Below are positions 1 through 6,483 of a stretch of DNA of 8,625 bases, piece by piece. Under the pieces are notes generated by a model. That model searched no databases. It saw nothing but the letters and a program-made list of their open reading frames with translations, and was not told the DNA's origin. Source of the DNA: Planctomycetota bacterium (GTDB lineage: Bacteria > Planctomycetota > Phycisphaerae > WQYP01). The stretch spans positions 1-8,625 of the forward strand of contig JAJZGH010000219.1 in the NCBI GenBank assembly GCA_021798635.1. The letters run 5' to 3'. The translations under genes were made by a program, and so were the position numbers. How positions within the stretch are numbered: position 1 is the first letter of the stretch; each line of letters opens with the position of its first letter.

Positions 1-235
1 TGCACTCCATCTTTAATACCGCCGCCAAACCCGTTTCCATACAGGTTACTTCATCAACCATTATCCCAGAAACACGCCACCAATTCCAAAGCGTGTTTTG
101 TATCAATCCTCGACGAACAGAGTATAATTCTGTGAAATATGCGACGGCGGTTCTGGAATCATCACAGACAACCACGACAACGGGTAATGGCTTGCGGGTC
201 GGGGCAGGGCGTGTGAATCTCCTACGGTTCTGCAT
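1..235 (-). CDS. RloB-like protein, N-terminal part (cut by window edge)
   Basis: I translated this open frame by hand; it starts at ATG 235 and runs off the left edge after 78 codons. A good Shine-Dalgarno (AAGGAA, 8 nt before the ATG) supports the start. After a basic leader (MQNRRRFTRPAPTRKP) comes a hydrophobic strand and the motif VVVVVCDDSRTAVAYFTELY at about residues 19-38. This has the shape of the RloB opening motif (strand, then C-E-G-x-x-T-E-x-x-YF), whose glutamate belongs to a TOPRIM-like site. Here the EGE positions read DDS and the T-E reads T-A, so the match is divergent. The main support is context: it lies 43 nt downstream of an RloA/AbiLi-type ATPase on the same strand, the usual position of RloB/AbiLii. 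The likely role is the nuclease-like effector of a phage-defence pair. The C-terminal portion is not visible, so the assignment is an inference. Confidence 0.6.
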   Translation of the reverse strand, partial: MQNRRRFTRPAPTRKPLPVVVVVCDDSRTAVAYFTELYSVRRGLIQNTLWNWWRVSGIMVDEVTCMETGLAAVLKMEC

Positions 236-243
236 AATTTGTA

Positions 244-249
244 TTCCTT
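244..249 (-). promoter_or_regulatory. Ribosome binding site of the RloB-like gene
   Basis: AAGGAA read on the minus strand, 8 nt upstream of ATG 235. It lies in the 43-nt gap after the ATPase stop codon and fixes the start of a short partial gene that would otherwise be easy to miss. Confidence 0.6.
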
Positions 250-278
250 GATACCCTTTTTATTCCCGCGAGCTCGGT

Positions 279-1562
279 TTAATCAGAAAAATCACCCAGC
301 GATGGCAGCGCTCCGTAGCGCCCCTGCAAATAGCGCCGCCGAATATTGAGATTGTTACGTTCTCGAAACTCGGCAACAGAATACAGCCGCGCCGCCCCAG
401 AGGCGTCTTTTTCTGTCAGATAAATCTGGTCCCGTCGCAATACGGCGTTTTTTGCCTCAGCGTCCAGCAGGGAGGTCTCGTGCGTGGCGAAAATAAGTTG
501 GCCGCAGGCTGCCTTCATGTGTATACCGCAATTGAAATCACGGATGATTTCTTCGAGCAGTTTCGGATGCAGAGATTCGTGCAATTCATCAACAAACGCG
601 ACGATTGGCGGTGCCGCATGGATCAGGTCGTAAAGCAAGGGGGAGAGGTCCACCAGCCTCTTGGTACCGCGCGACTCAAGTTGGTACGGGACCGTGAAGC
701 TGCGGTCGGCGGTGCCGTGCGTCAGCTTGAGCCGATACGCTTTTCGCTTGCGAGCCAGCTCGGCATCATCCGGGTAAGAAGATTTTGCCGCGGCCCAAGA
801 CATGCCACGGGCTTCAAACTCCTCCGATTTCAGCCCAGCGACGCCGATATCCGCTGACTTTAATCGCGAAATCAGCCAGTCAGCGAAGGCACTGTCGGCA
901 TAGGCCCGTCTCGCCGAGATGTCCCCACGAGGTTGAAAGACCCGAGCGCTCGGGGATTCGCTTCCCACCAGGAGACGGCGAAAGCCGACCGCTATATTCT
1001 TGGCCAGCGCCGGAGCAAGGCGATCCGCCAGCGATAGTAACAACGCGTTGGGCCGAAAGTCTTTCGATATCAGCGCAAACTGCGGGTCGCTTTTCCAGTG
1101 GCCGGAGACCTCCTGCCCCTTACGATCCACTAACACATTAACCTCACCATCTGCAGGCAACAGTTTGAGCCGTTCAGAGGTGAAATGCGATCCGAGGAAC
1201 TGGACCTCGTAGTCGTACACCTCGCCGTCGATTACTGCACTGGCACCCAACCGTACGGGCACCGGTTGAGTATTCAGGCCGAAGGGCCTGTAGGGTTCCA
1301 GCGCGGAATCTGATTCAAGCGATGCCGTTTCGGAGATAAGGGATCCCAGTTCGCCTGCCGCGCGCAGCAACGTTGACTTTCCAGACGCATTAGGCCCATA
1401 AATGGCCACAGCCCGCAAGAGCCGCAAAGGATCGTCGTCCCCCTTCACCGCCACTTCAACAATGCCGCGATCCGATCCAGGATCAATATCCGCAGCCAGC
1501 ATGGACAGACGAAATTCATCCCGAAAGCATCCATAGTTCTGGCCATAAAATTCAACAAGCAT
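279..1562 (-). CDS. AAA15/AAA21-family ATPase (RloA / AbiLi type)
   Basis: A 427-residue ABC-like ATPase, probably the ATP-hydrolysing sensor or regulator of a two-gene phage-defence system. The N-terminus (MLVEFYGQNYGCFRDEFRLSM) is the typical first strand of this family. Walker A is GPNASGKST (56-64). A signature-like S-R-G-T-K-R lies at 297-302. Walker B is VAFVDELHESLHP (321-333) with D325 and E326, followed by the switch histidine in ATHET (H361). The C-terminal IYLTEKD...LYSVAEF...YLQGRYGALP block is what I recall from ATPases paired with RloB. All ATPase residues are intact. The frame opens 18 codons earlier at 1616, but I chose ATG 1562: it begins the conserved strand and has GGGAG (1569-1573) 6 nt upstream, while 1616 has no Shine-Dalgarno. 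The next gene downstream is the RloB-like one. ATPase class is secure; the defence role is inferred from family and neighbour. Confidence 0.88.
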   Translation of the reverse strand: MLVEFYGQNYGCFRDEFRLSMLAADIDPGSDRGIVEVAVKGDDDPLRLLRAVAIYGPNASGKSTLLRAAGELGSLISETASLESDSALEPYRPFGLNTQPVPVRLGASAVIDGEVYDYEVQFLGSHFTSERLKLLPADGEVNVLVDRKGQEVSGHWKSDPQFALISKDFRPNALLLSLADRLAPALAKNIAVGFRRLLVGSESPSARVFQPRGDISARRAYADSAFADWLISRLKSADIGVAGLKSEEFEARGMSWAAAKSSYPDDAELARKRKAYRLKLTHGTADRSFTVPYQLESRGTKRLVDLSPLLYDLIHAAPPIVAFVDELHESLHPKLLEEIIRDFNCGIHMKAACGQLIFATHETSLLDAEAKNAVLRRDQIYLTEKDASGAARLYSVAEFRERNNLNIRRRYLQGRYGALPSLGDFSD

Positions 1563-1649
1563 AACCGTCTCCCGAGCACCCGGGTGCGCAGAAAACCTGC
1601 GCAACTGTAGAATCATAGGCTACTATCGGTTATTTGACCAGCGTTTCCA

Positions 1650-1713
1650 GGTCAATTAATCAACGTGTGCACAGTTTTTCTGCGCGATACGCATCTCAAT
1701 GGATTAATTGCCC
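1650..1713. repeat. Imperfect inverted repeat upstream of the ATPase gene (operator candidate)
   Basis: The arms are GGTCAATTAATC (1650-1661) and GATTAATTGCCC (1702-1713), complementary at 11 of 12 positions with the central 9 perfect. They are separated by 40 nt, which contains an 8-bp palindrome TGTGCACA (1666-1673). A second pair, TTGACC (1634-1639) and GGTCAA (1650-1655), shares the left arm. The cluster sits 70-150 nt upstream of the ATPase start, where an operator for a defence operon could lie. No bound regulator can be named from the sequence. Confidence 0.35.
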
Positions 1714-2081
1714 TTTCTTCCGCGGCCAAGAGTGCTCCAAAAATTGATTTTCTGATTATAGGACTTTAGTAACAACCGCGCCGTGTACCGTTTTCTTCGG
1801 GCTTGGTGGTAATTGTTTACCGCACAGCCGGTGGCGGCAAACGGACTCGGTAGAGGCCGCATGCGCAACCCCGGCACGGCGAAATTCCCCGTAAAAGCGC
1901 GAGTTATTAAATGGTTACATACCGCCGCCAAGGGAATTTCCTCTTCCTCGCTGGAAAACTTCATTGCCACACGAATTATCCAAAATTCATAGGGCGCAAA
2001 TATCGCGCTGATTGTGTCAGTGCCCAATGGCTTGTTCAGGCCAGTAAGCGGTTGGGCTGATCGGGGGTGCCCTGCCGCATC

Positions 2082-2121
2082 TGTACCAGATAATTGCCCG
2101 CACCACCGGTGCTGTGGTACA
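2082..2121 (+). repeat. Nested inverted repeat in the Nudix gene leader
   Basis: The outer arms TGTACCA (2082-2088) and TGGTACA (2115-2121) are perfectly complementary over 7 bp. Between them lies an inner pair, GCACC (2100-2104) and GGTGC (2108-2112), with a 3-nt loop. The structure ends 27 nt before the Nudix ATG and 16 nt before its Shine-Dalgarno. It could be an operator or a leader hairpin. It lacks the T-run of a terminator. Confidence 0.35.
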
Positions 2122-2148
2122 ACACAGGCGTTATTATGGAGCGGGTTT

Positions 2149-2649
2149 ATGCCGAAGGTGAAGTCTAATCGCGTGGCGGTTTATGTATTTCGACAATTGC
2201 CCGCTGGAACGCAGTTCCTGCAATTGCACCGCGCGGCGGGGTCGGGCGATTATGCCGGCACGTGGCAAACGGTTTATGGCGGGATAAAGTCTGGTGAAAC
2301 TGCTATCAACGCGGCCCTGCGGGAACTTCAAGAGGAAACGCAACTGGTGCCGACAAAGTTTTTTCAGGTGGAATATCTGGAAGGCTTTTATCATCGTGCC
2401 CGAGATCGCGTAACGATTTTGCCGGTGTTCGCGGCGAAGGTGGCACCCCATGCAAAAGTGATCATCGACGCCGAGCATGATGATTACCGCTGGGTTGCTT
2501 TGGCCGATGTCGCGCAGCATTTTGTTTGGCGAGTTCAGCGGCAGGCCATTGCCATTATTGAACAGGATATTCTGGGTACATCACCGGCGAAAGAATTATT
2601 GACGATCAAAACGGATGCCCGAAGATCAAAGCAGCAAGCACGCAAATAG
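2149..2649 (+). CDS. Nudix hydrolase (dNTP / nucleoside-diphosphate-linked pyrophosphohydrolase type)
   Basis: A 166-residue single-domain cytosolic Nudix protein, expected to hydrolyse a nucleoside diphosphate linked to another moiety using divalent metal. The Nudix box is G44-x5-E50-x7-R58-E59-L-x-E62-E63-T-Q-L66. All metal-binding glutamates are present, but the usual glycine after EEx is Q65. Before the box, TWQTVYGGIKSGE (38-50) resembles the NudB-like dNTP pyrophosphatase group (WQ.V.G). EHDDYRWVALADV (109-121) is the usual substrate-side strand. The lysine/arginine-rich tail (154-166) is short and probably disordered. I chose ATG 2149 because GGAG (2138-2141) lies 7 nt upstream and the conserved first strand begins at once. 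The frame extends to a GTG at 2014, but that adds 45 unconvincing residues. It converges with truD, 37 nt away. Substrate cannot be told from sequence. Confidence 0.88.
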   Translation: MPKVKSNRVAVYVFRQLPAGTQFLQLHRAAGSGDYAGTWQTVYGGIKSGETAINAALRELQEETQLVPTKFFQVEYLEGFYHRARDRVTILPVFAAKVAPHAKVIIDAEHDDYRWVALADVAQHFVWRVQRQAIAIIEQDILGTSPAKELLTIKTDARRSKQQARK

Positions 2650-2686
2650 AGGGTAAGTCGATCCCCTATCCACGCTCCGGCGGACT

Positions 2687-3949
2687 TCATTGTTCCGGCA
2701 CATCCGTTTTCATGATTTCCCCCAGCAAAACTGTGGCAAAGCAGCCGGGCGGTGACACAAATTTTAATTCCAGGAATGGACCGACGTCATCGGTACCGGT
2801 GCTTAGCTGTACCTCTGTGGGAAAAAACCGCATGGGCCGGCGGGAGCCTTTGGTCTTATAGGCCCGTGGCCCCTGAAAGGCTTCCAGTGTCAGGTCATTT
2901 GACGCCAGTACCTTATTTTCCATCTCCAACGCAACGCCCTCCGGCTGCGTCATACGGTAGCCAAACATGGGGCCGGAGGGGGAAATTTCATGTTGATCGC
3001 AGCGGGTCTGCTCAATTTGCACTTTATCCTCCGCCATCTCCACGCGGAATACCGCCCCAATATCATGCTTCCACGCCAAATCACCGGGCAGAATTTTATT
3101 TAGCTCGCCCATGCGCATGCGCAGCAATTCATTAAACAAATGCGCCTGCAACGCTGAAATCAGCAGACGCTTCAAACGAATATCCACCACCCGCATGGCT
3201 TTATCCCACTGCCCCGGATTTCTTGCCAGAATGCTTAACGCGCGGCGTTCATCACGCAAATGTCCCGGCCAATGGGCGTTGGCTAATTCAAGATTGTTAT
3301 TGGCAAAATGCCGCCGGGCCTGAAGCACGGAACCATGATCCACGCTTTCATCCGGCTCTCCCAGCCAGCGATTCAGAAATTCCTTGCTTTGGTCGCGCAG
3401 CAGATAAAGCCCCAGCAAATGATTATCTCTTCTCATGCCGAATCTCTGCATGCCAAAAAAGTTCGGCACGCCGGTTTGCGATAATCTTGCCAGCACCGCC
3501 GCCGCCCGCGTCTGTGCCTCTGATGGCGATCCGCCTGGCAAACTCCATTCGGCGCGGCGAATTTTGATCGTAAAACGATTGCCCGCCAGATGGCCGATTT
3601 TAAGTTTGTTCGTATGGCGTTTGACTGCGAGAATTTTGATGTTGGGCAATTTCAACGCCGCGATCCGTTCATGCCCTTCATGTTCAATGCTGAACGTCTG
3701 CCGCGCCACCGCCTGAGCATCTTTCAAACCCGCGTAGCCCACTTCCATCGACCGCCTTCCCAAAGCCTTGGCAAATACGTTGACCGCGGCCAGCGTGGGA
3801 ATGCCGCGTTTTTCAATGTGCGCATAACAGTGAATGCCGTTGCCGGAAGGCTCATAGAGCGGAATTTCTTCCACAACAAAATCTTCGGGCCGGATTTTAA
3901 TTTGTCCGCCAATCCCGGGTAAATCACTTGTCAGATACGGGGTTTCCAT
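2687..3949 (-). CDS. truD: tRNA pseudouridine(13) synthase TruD
   Basis: A 420-residue TruD-family enzyme that isomerises uridine 13 to pseudouridine in tRNA. Family landmarks appear in order. RPEDFVVEEIP is at 20-30. The catalytic block VGYAGLKDAQAVARQ is at 70-84, with D77 as the expected nucleophile. HTNKLKIGHLAGNRFTIKIR is at 112-131 and VPNFFGMQRFG at 161-171. LISALQAHLFNELL follows in the TRUD insertion region, and SPPGCFATVLLGEIMK lies near the C-terminus. It is longer than the roughly 350-residue E. coli enzyme, as many non-proteobacterial TruDs are. The start is supported by AAAGGA (3958-3963), 8 nt before the ATG. It has no same-strand partner in the window and is presumably its own transcription unit. 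Confidence 0.96.
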   Translation of the reverse strand: METPYLTSDLPGIGGQIKIRPEDFVVEEIPLYEPSGNGIHCYAHIEKRGIPTLAAVNVFAKALGRRSMEVGYAGLKDAQAVARQTFSIEHEGHERIAALKLPNIKILAVKRHTNKLKIGHLAGNRFTIKIRRAEWSLPGGSPSEAQTRAAAVLARLSQTGVPNFFGMQRFGMRRDNHLLGLYLLRDQSKEFLNRWLGEPDESVDHGSVLQARRHFANNNLELANAHWPGHLRDERRALSILARNPGQWDKAMRVVDIRLKRLLISALQAHLFNELLRMRMGELNKILPGDLAWKHDIGAVFRVEMAEDKVQIEQTRCDQHEISPSGPMFGYRMTQPEGVALEMENKVLASNDLTLEAFQGPRAYKTKGSRRPMRFFPTEVQLSTGTDDVGPFLELKFVSPPGCFATVLLGEIMKTDVPEQ

Positions 3950-4170
3950 GGTGTTAATCCTTTAGTTTGCATCTTCATTTTCCAGAAGCCTGCATGTGCG
4001 CCCGGGCAAGCATTGCAAAGGATGGCCGGTCCCCGGCTCCGGATTCCCTGCCGCATTGCCGCGACGGTTCCTCACGGGGGAAGCCAGTTTAACGGATTTG
4101 CCCGGTTTTGTGTTGAATTTCCTTTGGCATCAGTGGATGAAAGGTGCATTGTGCGTGTACAGTGGGCGGC

Positions 4171-5136
4171 ATGGCTATTCGCTTTAAATCAGGTTCGGCA
4201 CCTAAATCACGCGATGCCCTGCTCTGGATTATCGTTGGCATACTTGTGATATGGGGCGCTTGGCAAGCCCTGAACGTACGCAGGCAGGTCCTTAAAGCCC
4301 TGCACCCGCGCCATGCCGCAACCGCTCCCGCCACTACGCAGCCGACAACCGACAAAAATCTTCCGCCGTCGTCGCCTGATAATTCTGACACCGGGCAGAT
4401 GACCCCAACCCTCATGCCTTATCCGGCCCCGGCAGCGCAGCCGGAGGTTATTCGTGTTCTCTCGCCAGGTCTGCTGGCTCGTACGCGCCGGCAAGTCGGC
4501 CAAGCCCGTCTGGACCTGCACCATGGTCGACTGCTTAAGGCACGGCGCACTTTGCAAACAGCCTTGCGGCATATTTCCGGCTTTGGCGAAAAGCCGGCCT
4601 CGGTCATCCGATCCATGCTCATGGACATTAATCGACACAGTATTTTGGGTTCCGCGATTGTTCCCGGCGATACCTTGGTGAAACTTATCACGGTCCAACC
4701 CGGAAATTCTCTGGATTATCTCGCTGGGTTATATCGCATTACACCAGAGATGATTTTACAATTGAATCCCGGCTTGCACGCCAGATCCCTGGTCGCGGGC
4801 ACCGGAGTGAAAGTTATTCTCGGCCCCATGGACGCCCATCTGATTCTCCACGCCTCGCGAATTGACGTGACGATCCGCCGCCATTTTATCGCCGATTATC
4901 CATTTCACCTTGTCGCGCCCATTGAGCCCACGCCAGGACGCTACCGCGTCATCAATTATTTGCCCGGCCCTCTGGGACTCGATGAATGGATATTGCAATC
5001 GGAAAGTGGCCGATCCCGTCTGATTCTGGCCGGTGGAGATATTCCTGATGCGGACATCACACTTTCCCCCCGAGCCATCACTTCGCTGCACCGGATGATA
5101 AATCCGGTTTTTTCTCGCTTTGAAGTCGAACCGTGA
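4171..5136 (+). CDS. Single-pass membrane protein with LysM and catalytically incomplete YkuD-like domain
   Basis: A 321-residue protein. A short basic N-terminus precedes one membrane helix (about 17-35), then a Pro/Thr-rich linker (45-92), so the bulk is probably periplasmic. A small helical segment (about 100-136, HHGRLLKARRTLQTALRH) leads into a LysM domain (about 172-217: TVQPGNSLDYLAGLYRITPE ... LNP ... VKVILGP), expected to bind peptidoglycan. The rest (218-320) follows the layout of an L,D-transpeptidase (YkuD): TPGRYRV (254-260), PLGLDEWIL (267-275), a final ITLSPRAITSLHRM helix, and strand. However, the catalytic H-G and S-x-G-C-x-R elements are absent; there is no cysteine at all in this part. 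It therefore looks like a cell-wall-binding pseudoenzyme. I chose ATG 4171; a GTG at 4144 in frame adds nine residues, and neither has a clear Shine-Dalgarno. The next gene follows after 73 nt on the same strand. Confidence 0.75.
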   Translation: MAIRFKSGSAPKSRDALLWIIVGILVIWGAWQALNVRRQVLKALHPRHAATAPATTQPTTDKNLPPSSPDNSDTGQMTPTLMPYPAPAAQPEVIRVLSPGLLARTRRQVGQARLDLHHGRLLKARRTLQTALRHISGFGEKPASVIRSMLMDINRHSILGSAIVPGDTLVKLITVQPGNSLDYLAGLYRITPEMILQLNPGLHARSLVAGTGVKVILGPMDAHLILHASRIDVTIRRHFIADYPFHLVAPIEPTPGRYRVINYLPGPLGLDEWILQSESGRSRLILAGGDIPDADITLSPRAITSLHRMINPVFSRFEVEP

Positions 5137-5194
5137 TAAAATACACTAAAGTTACCCGAAGGTGCGTAACCAACCCCCGGGAACGTATGTGGAA

Positions 5195-5208
5195 ATGGAT
5201 TGATCCAT
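5195..5208 (+). repeat. Short inverted repeat abutting a start codon
   Basis: ATGGAT, TG, ATCCAT: perfect 6-bp arms with a 2-nt centre, ending one base before ATG 5210. It occupies the place where a Shine-Dalgarno should be; the only purine run, GGAAA at 5191-5195, is too far upstream. With a 2-nt centre it is more likely a protein-binding half-site pair than an RNA hairpin. Confidence 0.3.
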
Positions 5209-5209
5209 T

Positions 5210-6331
5210 ATGGCCATTGTTGTTGAGTGCTATCATTGCCACAGCCGCCTGGAACTCGATGACGGATTCCGCGGCGGCGTGTGCCGTTGCAGCAAATGCG
5301 GGTCCTTGTTGCGGGTACCCGCTACCGCCGGCACGCCCGATTCCGCACGAACGCGCCCCGCAGACCCCGGCACCCGCGCGGCCAGCAGCCGCCCGCGCGA
5401 CCCCAATGAAGACCCCGGTCTATCAGCCAGTGGATTTCGTGATCAATCACCACAAAGGCCGGCGACTCCGCCATCGGCCGGCAGCGGAGCCTTTACCAAG
5501 TCGCCTAGGCCTTCGGATAAACCGCAGGGTAAAAATGCCGGCCGCCCAACCCCCAGCCCCAGCGTTCCGGACTCCTTATCCGGCGTCCCGCAATCACCCA
5601 TTATCACACGCAAGGTGCCCCCGATTCGCCCAGTTACCAAAAAGAAATCGAGGGAACCAATTCCCCCCGTGAAAAATAATACTCTGCTCCTATGGACCTT
5701 GGCGGGCTTTTTTCTCGTGTTCATTATCGCGGTGATTATCGTTCTCGTCGTAGCGTTAAGCCGTTCCCACACGCCCTCCGCGGCGCGGACTGGAGCATCA
5801 AATAGCAGCGCTGCAAGCGGGCCGTCCTTTTTGGGAATCCCCTTGACTGGAAAACACATTATCTTCAGTCTCGACGGTTCATCGGCCAATCTTAATAGCT
5901 TTAATCTTTTGGCCGCCGATGTGAAAGCCACTGTTGCAAAGCTCGACACCAGTCAACAGATAAAATTCGCCATCTGGACGCCCCATGGCCTCAAACTTCT
6001 GCCCCCGCAGGGCTGGATAACTCCACCGCAGGCCGCCGGTGCTGAACATACGCTGCTGAATTATTCCCCCTACGGCAGCACCAGCGCCGCCAAAGCGATG
6101 CAAGAAACGCTCAAACTCGGCGGCGATCAGATTATCTTTGTAACCGCCAAGGTCTTTTTATCCGATTCCGCCCTGCCCGCTCAGATCGCCAAAGTCCGCA
6201 TGCCCGGCCAGCACATCGACGTCATTTCCATCAACGGCGAACGCCAGGAACTACGGCAACTCGCCAAACAATCCGCCGGCCAATTCCGCTTTGTCACCAT
6301 GAGCGACCTGCAAAATGCCACGGCGCAATAA
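5210..6331 (+). CDS. Zinc-ribbon / transmembrane / vWA-like protein
   Basis: A 373-residue protein in three parts. An N-terminal zinc ribbon (1-36) has pairs C7-x2-C10 and C27-x2-C30, with an extra C25. A long Pro/Ser/Arg-rich linker (37-155) leads to one strong membrane helix (about 158-183). The C-terminal domain (214-373) reads as vWA-like: HIIFSLDGSSA (216-226) as first strand with MIDAS-like D222 and S224, YGSTSAAKAMQ (288-298) as the G-T loop, and IIFVTAKVFLSDS (308-320) as the central strand. The third MIDAS aspartate is missing (TAK where TDG is usual), and the second serine is A226. By the positive-inside rule the zinc ribbon should be cytosolic and the vWA-like part external. ATG 5210 is the first start after an in-frame TGA at 5201. 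It follows the LysM gene, so the two may be co-transcribed. No specific function is known to me. Confidence 0.8.
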   Translation: MAIVVECYHCHSRLELDDGFRGGVCRCSKCGSLLRVPATAGTPDSARTRPADPGTRAASSRPRDPNEDPGLSASGFRDQSPQRPATPPSAGSGAFTKSPRPSDKPQGKNAGRPTPSPSVPDSLSGVPQSPIITRKVPPIRPVTKKKSREPIPPVKNNTLLLWTLAGFFLVFIIAVIIVLVVALSRSHTPSAARTGASNSSAASGPSFLGIPLTGKHIIFSLDGSSANLNSFNLLAADVKATVAKLDTSQQIKFAIWTPHGLKLLPPQGWITPPQAAGAEHTLLNYSPYGSTSAAKAMQETLKLGGDQIIFVTAKVFLSDSALPAQIAKVRMPGQHIDVISINGERQELRQLAKQSAGQFRFVTMSDLQNATAQ

Positions 6332-6347
6332 GGCGTTTGGCCTTATT
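6327..6347 (+). terminator. Perfect hairpin at the end of the zinc-ribbon gene
   Basis: AATAAGGC (6327-6334), loop GTTTG, GCCTTATT (6340-6347): an 8-bp perfect stem that overlaps the TAA stop at 6329-6331. There is no long T-run after it, so it may be a weak terminator or an mRNA 3'-end stabiliser. It also contains the stop codon of the antisense Fic remnant. Confidence 0.45.
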
Positions 6348-6483
6348 CCAGCGGAAATAACTGATAGCACGTGCTGCGCCCGCCCGCTTGATCCCGAAGC
6401 AATATGCGCCGTTGCAACAGATCGCTGATATCGCGCAAGGCGGTGTCCTGGGAACACTGGGTGAGCTTGGCCCATTTTGACGC
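6343..6483 (-). pseudogene. Remnant of the C-terminal winged-helix end of a Fic-family protein
   Basis: Read on the minus strand, this 46-codon stretch gives SKWAKLTQCSQDTALRDISD, then LLQRRILLRDQAGGRSTCYQ and LFPLE before TAA (6345-6343). This is the C-terminal helix-turn-helix of Fic proteins of the DUF4172-type, commonly (T/S)SKWAKLAKCSQDTALRDIxxL followed by a GGGRSTSY ending. Immediately upstream in frame is a TAA stop (6486-6484), and nothing further upstream resembles the Fic core or its HPFxxGNGR motif. That sequence is instead the start region of the flavocytochrome gene on the other strand. So only the last tenth or so of a Fic gene remains; the rest was deleted. Fic proteins transfer AMP or related groups to target proteins; this fragment cannot. 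The identification rests on recalled motif similarity, which is strong. Confidence 0.75.

Larger units (their letters stand above)
1563..2148. other. Divergent intergenic region with no convincing gene
   Basis: About 590 bases between the divergent ATPase and Nudix genes, A+T-richer by eye than the flanks at 1620-1770. It should hold both promoters, but I could not find a well-spaced sigma-70 pair for either gene. It contains the inverted repeats listed separately. A 107-codon minus-strand frame (1704-2027) would need a TTG start and resembles nothing I know. A 43-codon plus-strand frame (ATG 1861, stop 1992, GAGG 4 nt upstream) translates to a protein-like stretch including VKARVIKWLHTAAKG and SLENFIATRIIQ. 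That could be a tiny gene or a remnant; I do not recognise it. Confidence 0.5.

Noticed and set aside
1579..1590. A 12-bp palindrome around CACCCGGGTG just upstream of the ATPase start.
   Set aside because: It is GC-rich sequence in the leader without flanking symmetry or a partner; a chance palindrome is likely, though it could affect translation.
1704..2027. A 107-codon minus-strand frame in the divergent intergenic region.
   Set aside because: It needs a TTG start, has no recognisable motif, and competes with an equally weak frame on the other strand.
2646..2669. A bulged stem (ATAGAGGG / CCCCTAT) between the convergent Nudix and truD genes as a terminator.
   Set aside because: Seven pairs with a bulge, overlapping the Nudix stop codon, and no T-run on either side; too weak to call.
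5133..5672. A 179-codon alternative frame starting GTG in a 4-base overlap with the LysM gene stop, with a hydrophobic segment near its start.
   Set aside because: It lies inside the zinc-ribbon gene in another frame. That gene has clear cysteine pairs, a membrane helix and a domain in frame; the long open shadow is explained by its GC-rich Pro/Ala/Arg linker.
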